Assembly (NCBI GenBank): GCA_027923965.1
Contig: AP026969.1
Span: 620,001 to 684,000 of the forward strand
From: Comamonadaceae bacterium OS-1
GTDB lineage: Bacteria > Pseudomonadota > Gammaproteobacteria > Burkholderiales > Burkholderiaceae_C
Direction of reading: 5' to 3'
Length of the DNA: 64,000 nucleotides
In this document: in pieces, positions 28,391-38,362 of the stretch
How the letters are laid out: each line of letters opens with the position of its first letter
Position numbering within the stretch: the first letter of the stretch is position 1
Translations under genes and position numbers: made by a program
Notes under the pieces: generated by a model
What the model saw: only the letters and a program-made list of their open reading frames with translations
Database searches by the model: none
Told to the model about the DNA's origin: nothing

Positions 28391-28450
28391 AATTGGCCTC
28401 TCGTGCTGATGGGGCGAGCGTAAGCAGCTACGGATTGCGTAGCGAATAAT
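28391..28450. repeat. Short dispersed intergenic palindromic element, copy 4
   Basis: TTGGCCTCTCGTGCTGATGG then GCGAGCGTAAGCAGCTA; the same order of arms as the other copies but with several substitutions. It lies between convergent genes. Confidence 0.45.
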
Positions 28451-28478
28451 GGCGTGGATGCTGGGCCAGTTTTAACGG

Positions 28479-29108
28479 CTACTGCGACGACGACAGCAGC
28501 AGCTTGATACCCAGCAGCCCCAGCACCGCCCCGGTTACCCGGTCGATCGCCGTCTTGGCTCGCAAATAGGTTTGCCGGGGCCGCGCCGACGACAGCGCCA
28601 GGGCCACCAGCAGATACCAACTGGCCTCCAGCACAAACACGCTGGGCGGCAGGGCCAGGCTCAGCGCCAGCGAGGGGGTGTGCGGCAAGAGTGCGGCGAA
28701 GATCACGCCGTACACCACGGCGGCCTTGGGGTTGCTGACCATGGTGCCCGCGCCCACCAGAAAATGCCGTAGCACCCCGGTCTTGGTGAGTGGCCCTGCG
28801 TCGGCCAGCACCAGCGGAGTCTTGGCCCCTTGCCAGATCTTGAAGCCCAGGTACAGCAGGTACACGCCGCCCACCAGCTTCAGCCCCCAGTAGGCCCACG
28901 GCACCTGCTGCAGCAGCGCGTGCAGCCCCAGCAAGGCCACCACGCTGAGCACGCAGGCCCCGGCGGCCATGCCCAGAGCGGATGCCACCCCGGCCTGGCG
29001 CGAGCTGCCAATGGCGGTGCGCGCCACCAGCACAAAGCTGGGGCCGGGGCTGATCACACCAACGAACAGAACCGCCAGGATACTGGCCAGGGTGGTGAAG
29101 GTTTCCAT
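28479..29108 (-). CDS. LysE/RhtB family exporter
   Basis: 209 residues from the ATG at 29108. The signature GVISPGPSFVLVARTAIGSS (about 17-36) and LVGAGTMVSNPKAAVVYGVI place it in the LysE/RhtB amino-acid and homoserine-lactone exporter family; five to six membrane helices are expected. The substrate is unknown. A longer frame to 29171 would run into a copy of the intergenic palindrome and is rejected. Confidence 0.88.
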   Translation of the reverse strand: METFTTLASILAVLFVGVISPGPSFVLVARTAIGSSRQAGVASALGMAAGACVLSVVALLGLHALLQQVPWAYWGLKLVGGVYLLYLGFKIWQGAKTPLVLADAGPLTKTGVLRHFLVGAGTMVSNPKAAVVYGVIFAALLPHTPSLALSLALPPSVFVLEASWYLLVALALSSARPRQTYLRAKTAIDRVTGAVLGLLGIKLLLSSSQ

Positions 29109-29126
29109 AGCAAAATGACCTGGATG

Positions 29127-29181
29127 AAATAGACCGCCTGTGCTTGTTCCATCAGCGTGACAAGCTACCAATTAAATAGCA
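29127..29181. repeat. Short dispersed intergenic palindromic element, copy 5
   Basis: ATAGACCGCCTGTGCTTGTT, CCATCAGCGTGACAAGCTAC and TTAAATAGC resemble the copy at 40606, which shares the TTCCATCAGCGTGA core. Confidence 0.55.
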
Positions 29182-29183
29182 AA

Positions 29184-29663
29184 TTACCCATATCGGTGCC
29201 AGCCGTCAAAGTCCGCCTTGCCCAGCGGCACGCCTTGCTGGCGCAGCAGGGCGTAGGCGCTGGTGAGGTGGAAAAAGAAGTTGGGCAGGGCGTACTGCGA
29301 TAGAAAGGCCTCGCCCGGCAGGGTGACCGTGGCCTGCCCCGCCTGGTCGGTGCACAGGCGCTGGGCGCTACCGGCCATCTGCGCCGGGGTCAGTGCGGCC
29401 AGAAAGGCCTGGGCGCGGGCGATGCGGGCGTGCAGGTCGGCAAACGTGGCGCTGCCCTGGCCAAACGGTGGCACTTCCAGCCCGGCCAGGGGGGCGCAGG
29501 CGCGCAGGCTGAACTGGGTGGCGATGTCGATCTGCAGCCCCAGCGGCAGCATGTCGGGCACCAGCCGGGCCTGCAAGTCGCAGCCCTGGGCCGCGCCCGC
29601 ATCCACCATCCTGGCAAGTTGTCCGAGGTAGCGCTGGAAGACCGGGACACTGGCGGCGTACAT
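29184..29663 (-). CDS. DUF1993 family protein
   Basis: 159 residues, soluble and helical. The start MYAASVPVFQRYLGQLARMV, MLPLGLQIDIATQF in the middle and YALPNFFFHLTSAYALLRQQ near the end are typical of DUF1993, a DinB-like four-helix fold. No function is known. It lies 3 bp downstream of hldD and may be cotranscribed with the LPS-heptose genes, though the spacing alone does not prove a functional link. Confidence 0.85.
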   Translation of the reverse strand: MYAASVPVFQRYLGQLARMVDAGAAQGCDLQARLVPDMLPLGLQIDIATQFSLRACAPLAGLEVPPFGQGSATFADLHARIARAQAFLAALTPAQMAGSAQRLCTDQAGQATVTLPGEAFLSQYALPNFFFHLTSAYALLRQQGVPLGKADFDGWHRYG

Positions 29664-29666
29664 GGC

Positions 29667-30659
29667 TCAGCCCTGCAACAAGGTCTGCACGTAGCGTGTC
29701 ACCCCCGTGTGCACGTCGGCAAACACGTGGTCGCAGCCCGTGCTGCGCAGCGCCGACAGGTCGGCCTGGGTGTAGCACTGGTATTTGCCGCGCAGCGCGT
29801 CGGGGAAGGGCACGTATTCAAGCAGGCCGGTGCGGGCGGCATCGGCCAGTGTTACGGGCTGGCTATGCAGGGCATTCACGACGGCGTGGGCAATGTCGTT
29901 GAACGGCTGGGCCTTACCGGTGCCCAGGTTGAAGATGCCGGACTTCTCCGGGTGGTCGAAGAACCACAGGTTCACCGCCACCACGTCGTCGATGAAGACG
30001 AAGTCGCGCATCTGCCCGCCCTGCGGGTAGCCGCCGTATTCGCCAAACAGCTTGACCTTGCCGTCCGCCTTGAACTGGTTGAATTGGTGAAACGCCACGC
30101 TGGCCATGCGGCCCTTGTGCTGCTCGCGCGGGCCGTAGACGTTGAAGTAGCGGAAACCCACCACCTGGTGCGGGTTGCGGTCAAAGCCGCTGCCGCACAG
30201 CAGGCGCATGCGCTGGTCGAACAGCAGCTTGGAGTAGCCGTAAACGTTGAGCGGGCGCTCGAACTCGGGCGTTTCAACGAACGATGCCGAGCCGCCGTAG
30301 GTGGCCGCCGACGATGCATACAGCAGGCGCGTGCCCTGGGCGTGGCAGGCATCGAACAGCTTGCAGGACAGCGTGTAGTTGTTGTCCATCATGTATTTGC
30401 CGTTCATTTCCATGGTGTCGCTGCACGCGCCCTCGTGGAATACGGCCTCGACCTTGCCGTAGGCACCTTGGGCAAAGCGGTCGTAGAAGCTGTCGGCATC
30501 CACGTAGTCGGCGATCTGCAGATCGGCCAGGTTGCGGTATTTGTCGCCCTGGGTCAGGTCATCCACCGCAATGATGTCGGTGATGCCGCGTGCGTTCAGG
30601 CCTTTGACGAGGTTGCTGCCGATGAAGCCGGCGGCTCCGGTGACGACGATGCGGGTCAT
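29667..30659 (-). CDS. hldD: ADP-L-glycero-D-manno-heptose 6-epimerase
   Basis: 330 residues. NADP-binding GAAGFIG (8-14), SSAATYG (116-122) and the Tyr140-x3-Lys144 pair in YGYSK define the epimerase; [20 protein letters not shown] is a hallmark of HldD. It converts ADP-D-glycero-beta-D-manno-heptose to the L,D form used in LPS core. Its start overlaps the kinase stop as ATGA. Confidence 0.95.
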   Translation of the reverse strand: MTRIVVTGAAGFIGSNLVKGLNARGITDIIAVDDLTQGDKYRNLADLQIADYVDADSFYDRFAQGAYGKVEAVFHEGACSDTMEMNGKYMMDNNYTLSCKLFDACHAQGTRLLYASSAATYGGSASFVETPEFERPLNVYGYSKLLFDQRMRLLCGSGFDRNPHQVVGFRYFNVYGPREQHKGRMASVAFHQFNQFKADGKVKLFGEYGGYPQGGQMRDFVFIDDVVAVNLWFFDHPEKSGIFNLGTGKAQPFNDIAHAVVNALHSQPVTLADAARTGLLEYVPFPDALRGKYQCYTQADLSALRSTGCDHVFADVHTGVTRYVQTLLQG

Positions 30660-31609
30660 AGCGAATCCTTCACAAACAGTTCTTCATAGCTGACGGTGGC
30701 GGTGCCGAATTTGCCCACCACCACGCTACCCGCCCGGTTGGCCAGCGGCATGGCTTCGCGCAGGCTCAGGCCCGCGGCTACGAGGGCGGCCATGGTGGCG
30801 ATCACCGTGTCGCCCGCGCCGGTCACGTCGAACACCTCCAGGGCCTGGGCGCTGGCGTGCAGTTCACCGGCATCGTCGTACAGCGTCATGCCTTCTTCGC
30901 TGCGGGTGACCAGCAGGGCTTCGAGCTTCAATTCCTTGCGCAGGTTCTGTGCCTTGGTGCGCAGTTGCTCTTCGCTGCTCCAGCTGCCCACCACCTGCTG
31001 CAGCTCGGCGCGGTTGGGGGTGATGACGCTGGCCTGGCTATAGCGCGAATAGTCGCTGCCCTTGGGGTCGATCAGGATCTTTTTGCCGCTGGCCAGGGCC
31101 AGGGCAATCATGTCGCCCACATGGGCCAGCCCGCCCTTGCCGTAGTCGGAGAACAGCACCGCCTGGTGCGCGGGCAGCAGGGTGGCGAAGGTGGCGGACT
31201 GGGAGGCCAGGATTTCGCTCTTGGGCGTGTTCTCGAAGTCTAGGCGCAGCAGCTGCTGTTGGCGGCCAATCACGCGCAGCTTGACCGTGGTCTGCAGCTC
31301 AGCGTCGCGGCCAAAGTAGGGGCGGATGCCGGTCTGGGCGACCAGTTTTTCCAGCTTGTGGCTGGCATCGTCATCGCCCACCACGGTCAGCAGGGAGGCC
31401 TGCGCGCCCAGCGACACGATGTTGTAGGCCACGTTGGCCGATGCGCCCATGCGCTCTTCTTCGCGCGTCACGCGCACCACCGGCACCGGCGCTTCGGGGC
31501 TGATGCGGTCCACCGCGCCGTACCAGTAGCGGTCCAGCATGGCATCGCCGACCACCAGCACCTGGGCCTGGGCCATCTGTTCTCGGGAGAGAGTAGCTAG
31601 TTTTGTCAT
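30656..31609 (-). CDS. D-glycero-beta-D-manno-heptose-7-phosphate kinase (HldE kinase domain)
   Basis: 317 residues from the ATG at 31609. PfkB/ribokinase fold: [15 protein letters not shown] near the start, [20 protein letters not shown] and the catalytic [18 protein letters not shown] near residue 266. Only the kinase half is present; the cytidylyl/adenylyltransferase half fused in E. coli HldE is absent and must be a separate gene elsewhere. It acts in ADP-heptose synthesis for LPS. The start overlaps the lapB stop by 4 bp. Confidence 0.93.
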   Translation of the reverse strand: MTKLATLSREQMAQAQVLVVGDAMLDRYWYGAVDRISPEAPVPVVRVTREEERMGASANVAYNIVSLGAQASLLTVVGDDDASHKLEKLVAQTGIRPYFGRDAELQTTVKLRVIGRQQQLLRLDFENTPKSEILASQSATFATLLPAHQAVLFSDYGKGGLAHVGDMIALALASGKKILIDPKGSDYSRYSQASVITPNRAELQQVVGSWSSEEQLRTKAQNLRKELKLEALLVTRSEEGMTLYDDAGELHASAQALEVFDVTGAGDTVIATMAALVAAGLSLREAMPLANRAGSVVVGKFGTATVSYEELFVKDSL

Positions 31610-32748
31610 AGTTCTTCTACGCGTCTTGCGGGGTAACTGTCCCAGGCCTGGCAGCCGGGGCATTGCCAAAAATGCTGCTTCGCCTCGAACCCGCAGGCGG
31701 CGCAGCGGTAGCGCTTCAGGGGATTCGCGGCGTGGTCCAGGGCGCGCTGGATCTGGGGGTGGAATTCTTCGTGCTCCAGCTTTTCCCCGGCAATCCAGCG
31801 GGCGGCGGCCACCAGGGACTGTTCGCGCTCCAGGTGCTGGATGTAGCGCATGCGCACCTCGGCCATGGGGGTGCCGCTGCGCAGTTGCAGGGTCAGGATG
31901 GCTTCCAGCACGTCCAGCGAGGCGCTGTGGGTGTAGCTGGTTTCCAGCAGTTCCAATGCGCTGTCGGTGAGCCCGGCGGCGGTGGCAATGGTGGCCATCC
32001 GGTCTGCTACCAAAGGGATAGCTGCTGGTGCTGATTCAGCAAGCGCTGAGAGTGTTTTGAAGGCTTCATCCAGTTGGCCTGCCTCGTGCTGCAGGATGGC
32101 CAGGTCGATGCGCGGGCGGGCGGCCTGGGGCGCGATGGCGATGGCTTGTTCCAGCAGGCCCTGGGCGGCTTCGGGCTGGGCGGCGGCCTGTTCGCACAGG
32201 TAGTGCGACTGGCGGCCGCTGAAGCTGCCCTGGCCTGCAGATTCCAGCTTGTGGGCGATTTCGGACGCATCGGGCCAGTCGCGCGAGCGTTCAAAGATCG
32301 ACAGCAGGGCCAGGCGGCTCTGGGCCTCGTAGGCCGTGCCTTCGAGCTTGCGCAGGGCCTCTTCGGCCCGGTCGAGCAAACCGGCTTTCAGAAAGTCTTG
32401 CGCCAGCGCGTGTTGGGAGCGCTCACGGTCGGTGGTGCTGAGGTCGCCGCGCGACAGCAGGTGCTCGTGCACGCGCACGGCGCGCTCGGTTTCGCCCCGA
32501 CGGCGGAACAGGTTGCCCAGGGCAAAGTGCAGCTCCGAGGTGTCGGGGTCTTTTTGCACCGCCTCGATGAAGGCGTCGATGGCCTTGTCCTGCTGCTCGT
32601 TGAGCAGGTAGTTCAGTCCCTTGAAATAGGCCTTGGGGGCCAGGCGGTTGTCCAGGCGCAGCTGCCGAAAGTCCCACCGCGATGCCAGCCAGCCGAGTAC
32701 AAAAGCAATCGGCAGGCCCAGCAAAATCCAACTGAGGTCAAAGTCCAT
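31606..32748 (-). CDS. lapB: Lipopolysaccharide assembly protein B
   Basis: 380 residues from the ATG at 32748. An N-terminal membrane anchor (SWILLGLPIAFVLGWLAS), a series of tetratricopeptide repeats (FIEAVQKDPDTSELHFALGN, LRKLEGTAYEAQSRLAL and others) and a C-terminal rubredoxin-type metal site with YRCAACGF and WQCPGCQAW. In E. coli LapB controls LpxC degradation and thus LPS amount. Around 32016-32058 the coding sequence resembles the dispersed intergenic palindrome, possibly an in-frame insertion. Confidence 0.94.
   Translation of the reverse strand: MDFDLSWILLGLPIAFVLGWLASRWDFRQLRLDNRLAPKAYFKGLNYLLNEQQDKAIDAFIEAVQKDPDTSELHFALGNLFRRRGETERAVRVHEHLLSRGDLSTTDRERSQHALAQDFLKAGLLDRAEEALRKLEGTAYEAQSRLALLSIFERSRDWPDASEIAHKLESAGQGSFSGRQSHYLCEQAAAQPEAAQGLLEQAIAIAPQAARPRIDLAILQHEAGQLDEAFKTLSALAESAPAAIPLVADRMATIATAAGLTDSALELLETSYTHSASLDVLEAILTLQLRSGTPMAEVRMRYIQHLEREQSLVAAARWIAGEKLEHEEFHPQIQRALDHAANPLKRYRCAACGFEAKQHFWQCPGCQAWDSYPARRVEEL
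32016..32058. repeat. Possible dispersed palindromic element inside lapB
   Basis: GGATAGCTGCTGGTGCTGAT and then AGCAAGCGCTGAGAGTG have the same sequence of parts as intergenic copies (ATAGCTGCT, loop, AGCGCT). It encodes roughly LSALAESAPAAIP in LapB, between TPR motifs. Chance resemblance is possible. Confidence 0.35.
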
Positions 32749-33043
32749 GGGGTGGGGCGAGGGGTTCCGTGCGGGGGGTGTCGGGGGTGGTGGGAGGGGG
32801 GAGCTGCTGCGCTTTTTTGGCAACCACACGGTGCTTCCACCAGCGCGGCACCATGCCCAGGATGCCCAGGGCCAACCCGGCGGCGAAGGCCGTCAGGATC
32901 AGCAGCACCATGGGCGCGCGCCATTGCGTGCCAAAAAAGAAGTGCACCACCGCGTCTTGCTGGTTGTTCAGCGCAAAGGCAAACAGGGTAAAAAAAATGG
33001 CTGCCTTAAGTAACCACTTAAGCAGCCGGACCAGATTCTTCAT
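32738..33043 (-). CDS. lapA: Lipopolysaccharide assembly protein A (DUF1049)
   Basis: 101 residues from the ATG at 33043, with GGAGG 6 bp upstream. Two membrane segments (AAIFFTLFAFALNN and VLLILTAFAAGLALGILGMV) joined by a short loop with AVVHFFFGTQWRAP are the LapA pattern; a basic, Pro-rich tail follows. It overlaps lapB by 11 bp. LapA is a membrane partner of LapB. Confidence 0.9.
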   Translation of the reverse strand: MKNLVRLLKWLLKAAIFFTLFAFALNNQQDAVVHFFFGTQWRAPMVLLILTAFAAGLALGILGMVPRWWKHRVVAKKAQQLPPPTTPDTPRTEPLAPPHGL

Positions 33044-33085
33044 GGGTGTCCTCCATCGTCTGGGCATTCTAGCGACGCAAAAACC

Positions 33086-33409
33086 TTACTCGCGGGATTC
33101 ACGCAGCTCGCGGGCCTCGATCTCGGCGGTGTGCAGGTCCACGGCTTCGCGCAGGGCTTTGCCAGGCTTGAAGTGGGGCACGCGCTTTTCGGGGATGGCC
33201 ACGCTTTCGCCGCTGCGCGGGTTGCGGCCCATGCGCGGTGGGCGGCGGTTGATGGAGAAGCTGCCAAAACCGCGAATCTCCACCCGGTGCCCACGCACCA
33301 ATGCGTCCCCGACGGCATCCAGGATGGTTTTCACCGCGTGCTCGGCATCGCGGTGGGTCAGCTGGCTGAATCGGGCGGCCAGTTCTTCAACAAGGTCGGA
33401 TCGGGTCAT
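33086..33409 (-). CDS. ihfB: Integration host factor subunit beta
   Basis: 107 residues from the ATG at 33409. The HU/IHF fold is clear: [14 protein letters not shown], then [20 protein letters not shown] with the DNA-intercalating Pro in the beta arm, then [13 protein letters not shown]. It bends DNA with IhfA in replication, recombination and regulation. The position between rpsA and lapA is conserved in Betaproteobacteria. Confidence 0.96.
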   Translation of the reverse strand: MTRSDLVEELAARFSQLTHRDAEHAVKTILDAVGDALVRGHRVEIRGFGSFSINRRPPRMGRNPRSGESVAIPEKRVPHFKPGKALREAVDLHTAEIEARELRESRE

Positions 33410-33492
33410 GGAGGGGTGTGGTTTCAAAAGGATTTGCGCAATGCACCCCGGGGGAACTGGATGGGGAGTGGATTGCGCAAAGCCTGTTGGCT

Positions 33493-33535
33493 TAGAAACA
33501 AAGCCGACCCGCTCGCCCCTGCGAGTCGGATCGGC
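33493..33535 (-). terminator. Rho-independent terminator of rpsA
   Basis: On the minus strand a stem GCCGATCCGACTCG / CGAGCGGGTCGGC with a short loop (33503-33535) is followed by TTTGTTTCT. It lies between rpsA and ihfB and may attenuate rather than fully stop read-through. Confidence 0.7.
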
Positions 33536-33613
33536 CTGGCACTAGACTAACTTGCATGGACTCGGATGCAGAGCACCCGGGCCATGAAAGTTGTTTCAAG
33601 TTACAACAGCAAA

Positions 33614-35296
33614 TTAATTGTTGTTGTCCAGCTTGGCGCGCAGCAGGGCGCCCAGGCTGGTGGTGCCAGCGTTTTCGCGGGCCGAAGCCTGGCTCAGTGC
33701 AGCCATGGCTTCGCCTTGGTCGGCAGCGTCCTTGGCCTTGATCGACAGCTGGATGTTGCGGGTCTTGCGATCCACATTGACCACCACAGCGGTGACTTCG
33801 TCGCCTTCTTTCAGCACGTTGCGAGCGTCTTCAACGCGGTCACGGCTGATTTCGGAAGCGCGCAGGTAGCCGATGATGTCTTCACCCAGGTCGATTTCAG
33901 CGCCACGGGCATCCACGGTCTTGACCTTGCCGGTCACGATCTGGCCCTTGTCGTTGATGGTGGTGAAGGTGGTGAACGGATCGCTGTCGAGCTGTTTGAT
34001 GCCCAAAGAGATGCGTTCGCGGTCCACGTCCACGGCCAACACGATGGCTTCGACTTCTTGGCCCTTCTTGTAGTTACGCACGGCGGCTTCGCCGGTTTCG
34101 TTCCACGAGAGGTCAGACAAATGCACCAGGCCGTCGATACCGGCAGCCAGGCCCACGAACACGCCGAAGTCGGTGATCGACTTGATCGGGCCCTTGACGC
34201 GGTCGCCACGCTTGGTGTCTTGCGCGAATTCTTGCCATGGGTTGGCCTTGCACTGCTTCATGCCCAGGCTGATGCGGCGCTTGTCTTCGTCGATTTCCAG
34301 AACCATGACTTCGACTTCGTCGCCCAGCGAAACCAGCTTGGCGGGAGCGATGTTCTTGTTGGTCCAGTCCATTTCGGACACGTGCACCAGGCCTTCGATG
34401 CCGGGTTCGAGTTCCACAAATGCACCGTAGTCGGCGATGTTGGTGATCTTGCCGAACAGGCGGGTCGACTGGGGGTAGCGGCGGTTCACGCCCATCCATG
34501 GGTCGTCGCCCATTTGCTTGAGGCCCAAGGACACACGGTTCTTTTCGGTGTCGAACTTGAGGATCTTGGCGGTGATTTCCTGACCAGCCGTAACCACTTC
34601 CGATGGGTGGCGAACGCGGCGCCATGCCATGTCGGTGATGTGCAGCAGGCCGTCAATGCCGCCCAGGTCCACGAACGCACCGTATTCGGTGATGTTCTTG
34701 ACCACGCCATGCACCACGGAACCTTCTTTCAGGGTTTCCATCAGCTTAGCGCGTTCTTCGCCCATCGACGCTTCGACCACAGCGCGGCGCGACAACACGA
34801 CGTTGTTGCGCTTGCGGTCCAGCTTGATGACCTTGAATTCCATGGTCTTGTTCTCGTAGGGAGACAAGTCCTTGATGGGGCGGGTGTCGATCAGCGAACC
34901 GGGCAGGAATGCGCGGATGCCGTTGACCAGAACGGTCAGGCCGCCCTTGACCTTGCCGGAGGTGGTGCCGGTGACGAACTCGCCGGATTCCAGGGATTTC
35001 TCCAGGGACATCCAGGAAGCCAGACGCTTGGCGGTGTCACGGCTGACGATGGTGTCGCCGTAGCCGTTTTCGATCGCGACGATGGCGACCGAAATGAATT
35101 CGCCAACTTGGACTTCAACTTCGCCCTTGTCGGTTTTGAACTCTTCCAGCGGCACGTAGGCTTCGGATTTGAGGCCAGCGTTCACGACCACAAAGCTGTG
35201 TTCGATACGGATGACTTCGGCGGTGACGACTTCACCAATGCGCGTTTCCGTGCGGGTTAGCGATTCGGCAAAGAGGTCTGCAAATGATTCTGACAT
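33614..35296 (-). CDS. rpsA: 30S ribosomal protein S1
   Basis: 560 residues from the ATG at 35296. Six S1 RNA-binding repeats are readable, for example [40 protein letters not shown] and [20 protein letters not shown]. It binds mRNA leaders on the 30S subunit. The length is normal. Codon use is strongly biased, as expected for a highly expressed gene. It follows aroA/cmk as in most Proteobacteria. Confidence 0.97.
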   Translation of the reverse strand: MSESFADLFAESLTRTETRIGEVVTAEVIRIEHSFVVVNAGLKSEAYVPLEEFKTDKGEVEVQVGEFISVAIVAIENGYGDTIVSRDTAKRLASWMSLEKSLESGEFVTGTTSGKVKGGLTVLVNGIRAFLPGSLIDTRPIKDLSPYENKTMEFKVIKLDRKRNNVVLSRRAVVEASMGEERAKLMETLKEGSVVHGVVKNITEYGAFVDLGGIDGLLHITDMAWRRVRHPSEVVTAGQEITAKILKFDTEKNRVSLGLKQMGDDPWMGVNRRYPQSTRLFGKITNIADYGAFVELEPGIEGLVHVSEMDWTNKNIAPAKLVSLGDEVEVMVLEIDEDKRRISLGMKQCKANPWQEFAQDTKRGDRVKGPIKSITDFGVFVGLAAGIDGLVHLSDLSWNETGEAAVRNYKKGQEVEAIVLAVDVDRERISLGIKQLDSDPFTTFTTINDKGQIVTGKVKTVDARGAEIDLGEDIIGYLRASEISRDRVEDARNVLKEGDEVTAVVVNVDRKTRNIQLSIKAKDAADQGEAMAALSQASARENAGTTSLGALLRAKLDNNN

Positions 35297-35460
35297 GGTT
35301 TTCCTAGTCCACAGCACAGGGTTGACGGGTGCGGAATTGCACCTGCGTTAGGTTCTGGTGTGGCGGTTTGGCGGTCGGGGGACCACCGGGGTTACAGGGT
35401 TAAAAACCACTCGGCTGAGGCAGCAGAATGGGCTCTTGGGGTGCCGTTTAGTTCAAAGGT

Positions 35461-37473
35461 TTAATTGGAACCAAACGGCTGCTTGCTTTGCCACCACTCC
35501 AACACCTGGTCTACCGATGTTTCGATCGACATGTCAGAGTTGTCCAGCAGCAATGCATCTTGTGCGGGCTTGAGTGGCGCAGCCACACGGGAGGAGTCCC
35601 GTGCGTCGCGCGCTTCCAAGTCAGCGCGAAGGTCTTCAAGTGTAGTCGAAATTCCCTTTGAAATCAACTGCTTATACCGCCGCTCTGCGCGCTTTGCGGC
35701 GGTGGCGGTCAGGTACACCTTCAAAGGCGCATCGGGGAAGATCACGGTGCCCATGTCGCGCCCGTCTGCCACCAGCCCCGGCAGGCGCCGAAAGCTGTGC
35801 TGCAGGTCCACCAAAGCCAGGCGCACCAGGGGCAGGGCGGAGACTTTGGAGGCGTTCATGCCGGCTTCTTCGGTGCGGATGGCCTCCGACACATCGGAGT
35901 CGCCCAGCCAGACCTTGCCATCCACAAAGCGCACCGGCAGGGTTTGGGCCAGGGTGGCGATGGCGGCTTCGTCGGCGGCAGAGATCGTCAGGCCTGCGCG
36001 CAAGGCGGCCAGAGCGGTGATGCGGTACATCGCCCCCGAGTCTAGAAAGTGGTAGCCCAGGCGCGTGGCCAGAGCGGCAGCGACCGTACCCTTGCCCGAA
36101 GCGGTGGGGCCGTCGATGCACAGCACGGGGATGTGGGCGGTGGCCGTCTGTGACAGTGCCAGCAGGGCCTCGAAGTAATCGGGGAAGGTCTTGGCGACGC
36201 ACTTGGGGTCTTCGATGCGCACCGGAATCTTGGCCGGATTGAAGGCCGCCAGCGAGAAGCACATCGCCACCCGGTGGTCGTCGTAGGTGTGGATGCTGGC
36301 GGCTTGCCAGGCGGTGGGAGGTATAGGTGGGGTAATGCGGATGAAGTCCGCGCCTTCCTCCACCGTGGCGCCCAGCTTGCGCAGCTCGGTGGCCATGGCC
36401 GCGATGCGGTCGGTTTCCTTCACGCGCCAGCTGGCGATGTTGCGCAGCGTGGTGGTGCCATCGGCGTACAGCGCCATCACCGCCAGGGTCATGGCGGCAT
36501 CGGGGATGTGGTTGCAGTCCAGGTCGATGGCCTTCAGCGGCCAGCTGCCCCGGCTAATTTCGAGCCAGTTCGGGCCGCTGACGACTTGCGCGCCCATGTG
36601 CTCGGCAGCTTCGATGAAACGGATGTCGCCCTGGATGGAGGCCGCACCCACGCCTTCGATTCGGACCTTGGAGCCAAAAGTGCCGTCACCGCCAGTCGCT
36701 ATTGCACCTAGCGCTATGAAATAACTAGCAGATGAGGCATCGGCCTCGACGTGGATGTCGCCCGGCGACTGGTAGCGGCTACCGGCGGGAATGGTGAAAC
36801 GGGCCCAGCCCTCGCGCCGCACGGTAATGCCAAAGCGCGCTAGCAGGTTCAGCGTGATTTCGATGTAAGGCTTGGAGATCAGCTCGCCCACCACGTCGAT
36901 GGTGACATCTTGTTGGGCCACCAGCGGCAGGGCCATCAGCAAAGCCGTCAAAAACTGGCTGGACACATCGCCACGCACGCGGATCGGCGCGTTCAGCTTC
37001 AACTGGGGTTGGCCGATGCGCAGGGGTGGGTAGCCGTCTTGCCCGGTGTAGGTGATCTGGCAGCCGAGCTGGCGCAGGGCATCGACCAGGTCGCCAATCG
37101 GGCGCTCGTGCATGCGCGGCACGCCGTGCAGGCTGAAGTCGCCGCCCAGCACGGCCAGGGCTGCGGTGAGCGGGCGGATGGCGGTGCCCGCGTTGCCCAT
37201 GAACAGGTCGGCTTGCGAGGCCTTCAATTGCCCGGCCAACCCGTCGATTTCTACCGTGTTGGCCGTGTGGCGGATGCCGCAGCCCAGCGTGGCCAGCGCG
37301 GCCAGCATGACTTTGGTGTCGTCCGAGTCCAGCAGGTCATGCACGCGGGTGGTGCCGCCACTCAGGGCGGCCAGCAAGAGCACGCGGTTGGAGATGCTTT
37401 TGGAGCCCGGCAGCACCACGGTGCCGCTGGCGCTGTCGAGAGGAGGGAGGTCGAGGAAAGGGGTAGCAAACAT
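35461..37473 (-). CDS. aroA-cmk: Bifunctional EPSP synthase / cytidylate kinase
   Basis: 670 residues. Residues 1 to about 443 are EPSP synthase ([10 protein letters not shown] 21-30, [15 protein letters not shown] 90-104, [11 protein letters not shown] about 350-360); about 448 to 670 are cytidylate kinase with P-loop GPTASGKGT (455-463) and [13 protein letters not shown]. The first half makes the shikimate-pathway intermediate EPSP; the second phosphorylates CMP/dCMP. The fusion is seen in several Burkholderiales. The start codon shares one base with the tyrA stop (TGATG), so translation is coupled. Confidence 0.95.
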   Translation of the reverse strand: MFATPFLDLPPLDSASGTVVLPGSKSISNRVLLLAALSGGTTRVHDLLDSDDTKVMLAALATLGCGIRHTANTVEIDGLAGQLKASQADLFMGNAGTAIRPLTAALAVLGGDFSLHGVPRMHERPIGDLVDALRQLGCQITYTGQDGYPPLRIGQPQLKLNAPIRVRGDVSSQFLTALLMALPLVAQQDVTIDVVGELISKPYIEITLNLLARFGITVRREGWARFTIPAGSRYQSPGDIHVEADASSASYFIALGAIATGGDGTFGSKVRIEGVGAASIQGDIRFIEAAEHMGAQVVSGPNWLEISRGSWPLKAIDLDCNHIPDAAMTLAVMALYADGTTTLRNIASWRVKETDRIAAMATELRKLGATVEEGADFIRITPPIPPTAWQAASIHTYDDHRVAMCFSLAAFNPAKIPVRIEDPKCVAKTFPDYFEALLALSQTATAHIPVLCIDGPTASGKGTVAAALATRLGYHFLDSGAMYRITALAALRAGLTISAADEAAIATLAQTLPVRFVDGKVWLGDSDVSEAIRTEEAGMNASKVSALPLVRLALVDLQHSFRRLPGLVADGRDMGTVIFPDAPLKVYLTATAAKRAERRYKQLISKGISTTLEDLRADLEARDARDSSRVAAPLKPAQDALLLDNSDMSIETSVDQVLEWWQSKQPFGSN

Positions 37474-38351
37474 CAGTTTTTGGGTTTCAAGGAGGCCATG
37501 CTCCAGTCGGCGCGGCTGTCGCTGGCGTGCTCCAGCATCTGCACCAGGCCATCCACATTGTTGCTGGTGAGCATGCTTTCCATGGTCTGCAGCGTCTTCT
37601 GGAAGATTTGCGACTGCGCCAGCACTTCCTCTTTGTTGGCCAGCAGTACATCGCGCCACATGTGCGGGTCGGACGCGGCAATACGGGTGAAGTCGCGAAA
37701 GCCCGGTCCGGCCAGGGCCAGATATTCCTGCCCCTTCGGCTGGCTGACCAGGCCGTGCATCATGGCAAAGGCGATCAGGTGGGGCAGGTGGCTGACGGCG
37801 GCAAAGGCTGCGTCGTGCGATTCGGGGGACATGTGCAGCACATTGCAGCCCAGGGCCGCCCACACCGCCTGGGCCTGGGCCAACTGCGCGGGCAGGGTGC
37901 GTTCGATGGGGGTCAGGATGACGTTTTTGCCGCTGTACAGGTTCGGGTCGGCAAACTCCACGCCGGACACCTCTTTGCCGGTGATCGGGTGGGCGGGAAC
38001 AAAGGAGCCCACCTGCTCACGCAGCACCCGGCGGGCGGCATCCACCACATCGCGCTTGGTGGATCCCACGTCCATCACCAGGGTGGTGGGGGTGATCAGG
38101 TGCTTGATGGCCTTGAAGGTGTTTTCGGTGGCGGCCACAGGCACGGCCAGCAGCACGATGTCAGCCCCCGACACGGCCAGCAGGGCCGAAGGGGCTTCGA
38201 TGTCGATCACACCCATTTGGCGGGCCTTGCTGGTGGTGGAGGGCGACTTGCTGTAGCCCACCACACGTTTCACCAGTCCGGCGTTTTTCAGCGCCAGTGC
38301 AAACGAGCCACCCATGAGACCGCAGCCGATGAGTCCGAGTTGTTCAAACAT
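37473..38351 (-). CDS. tyrA: Prephenate dehydrogenase
   Basis: 292 residues from the ATG at 38351. NAD-binding [16 protein letters not shown] near the N-terminus, [12 protein letters not shown], and the prephenate motif [20 protein letters not shown] with the catalytic His. It carries out the oxidative decarboxylation leading to tyrosine. No chorismate mutase or ACT domain is attached. It is coupled to aroA-cmk by a one-base overlap and follows pheA by 11 bp. Confidence 0.95.
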   Translation of the reverse strand: MFEQLGLIGCGLMGGSFALALKNAGLVKRVVGYSKSPSTTSKARQMGVIDIEAPSALLAVSGADIVLLAVPVAATENTFKAIKHLITPTTLVMDVGSTKRDVVDAARRVLREQVGSFVPAHPITGKEVSGVEFADPNLYSGKNVILTPIERTLPAQLAQAQAVWAALGCNVLHMSPESHDAAFAAVSHLPHLIAFAMMHGLVSQPKGQEYLALAGPGFRDFTRIAASDPHMWRDVLLANKEEVLAQSQIFQKTLQTMESMLTSNNVDGLVQMLEHASDSRADWSMASLKPKN

Positions 38352-38362
38352 GGGCGTTGCTT

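Noticed and set aside
33566..35260. Long open frame antisense to rpsA
   Set aside because: Mirror of the highly biased codons of rpsA; rpsA has six clear S1 repeats.
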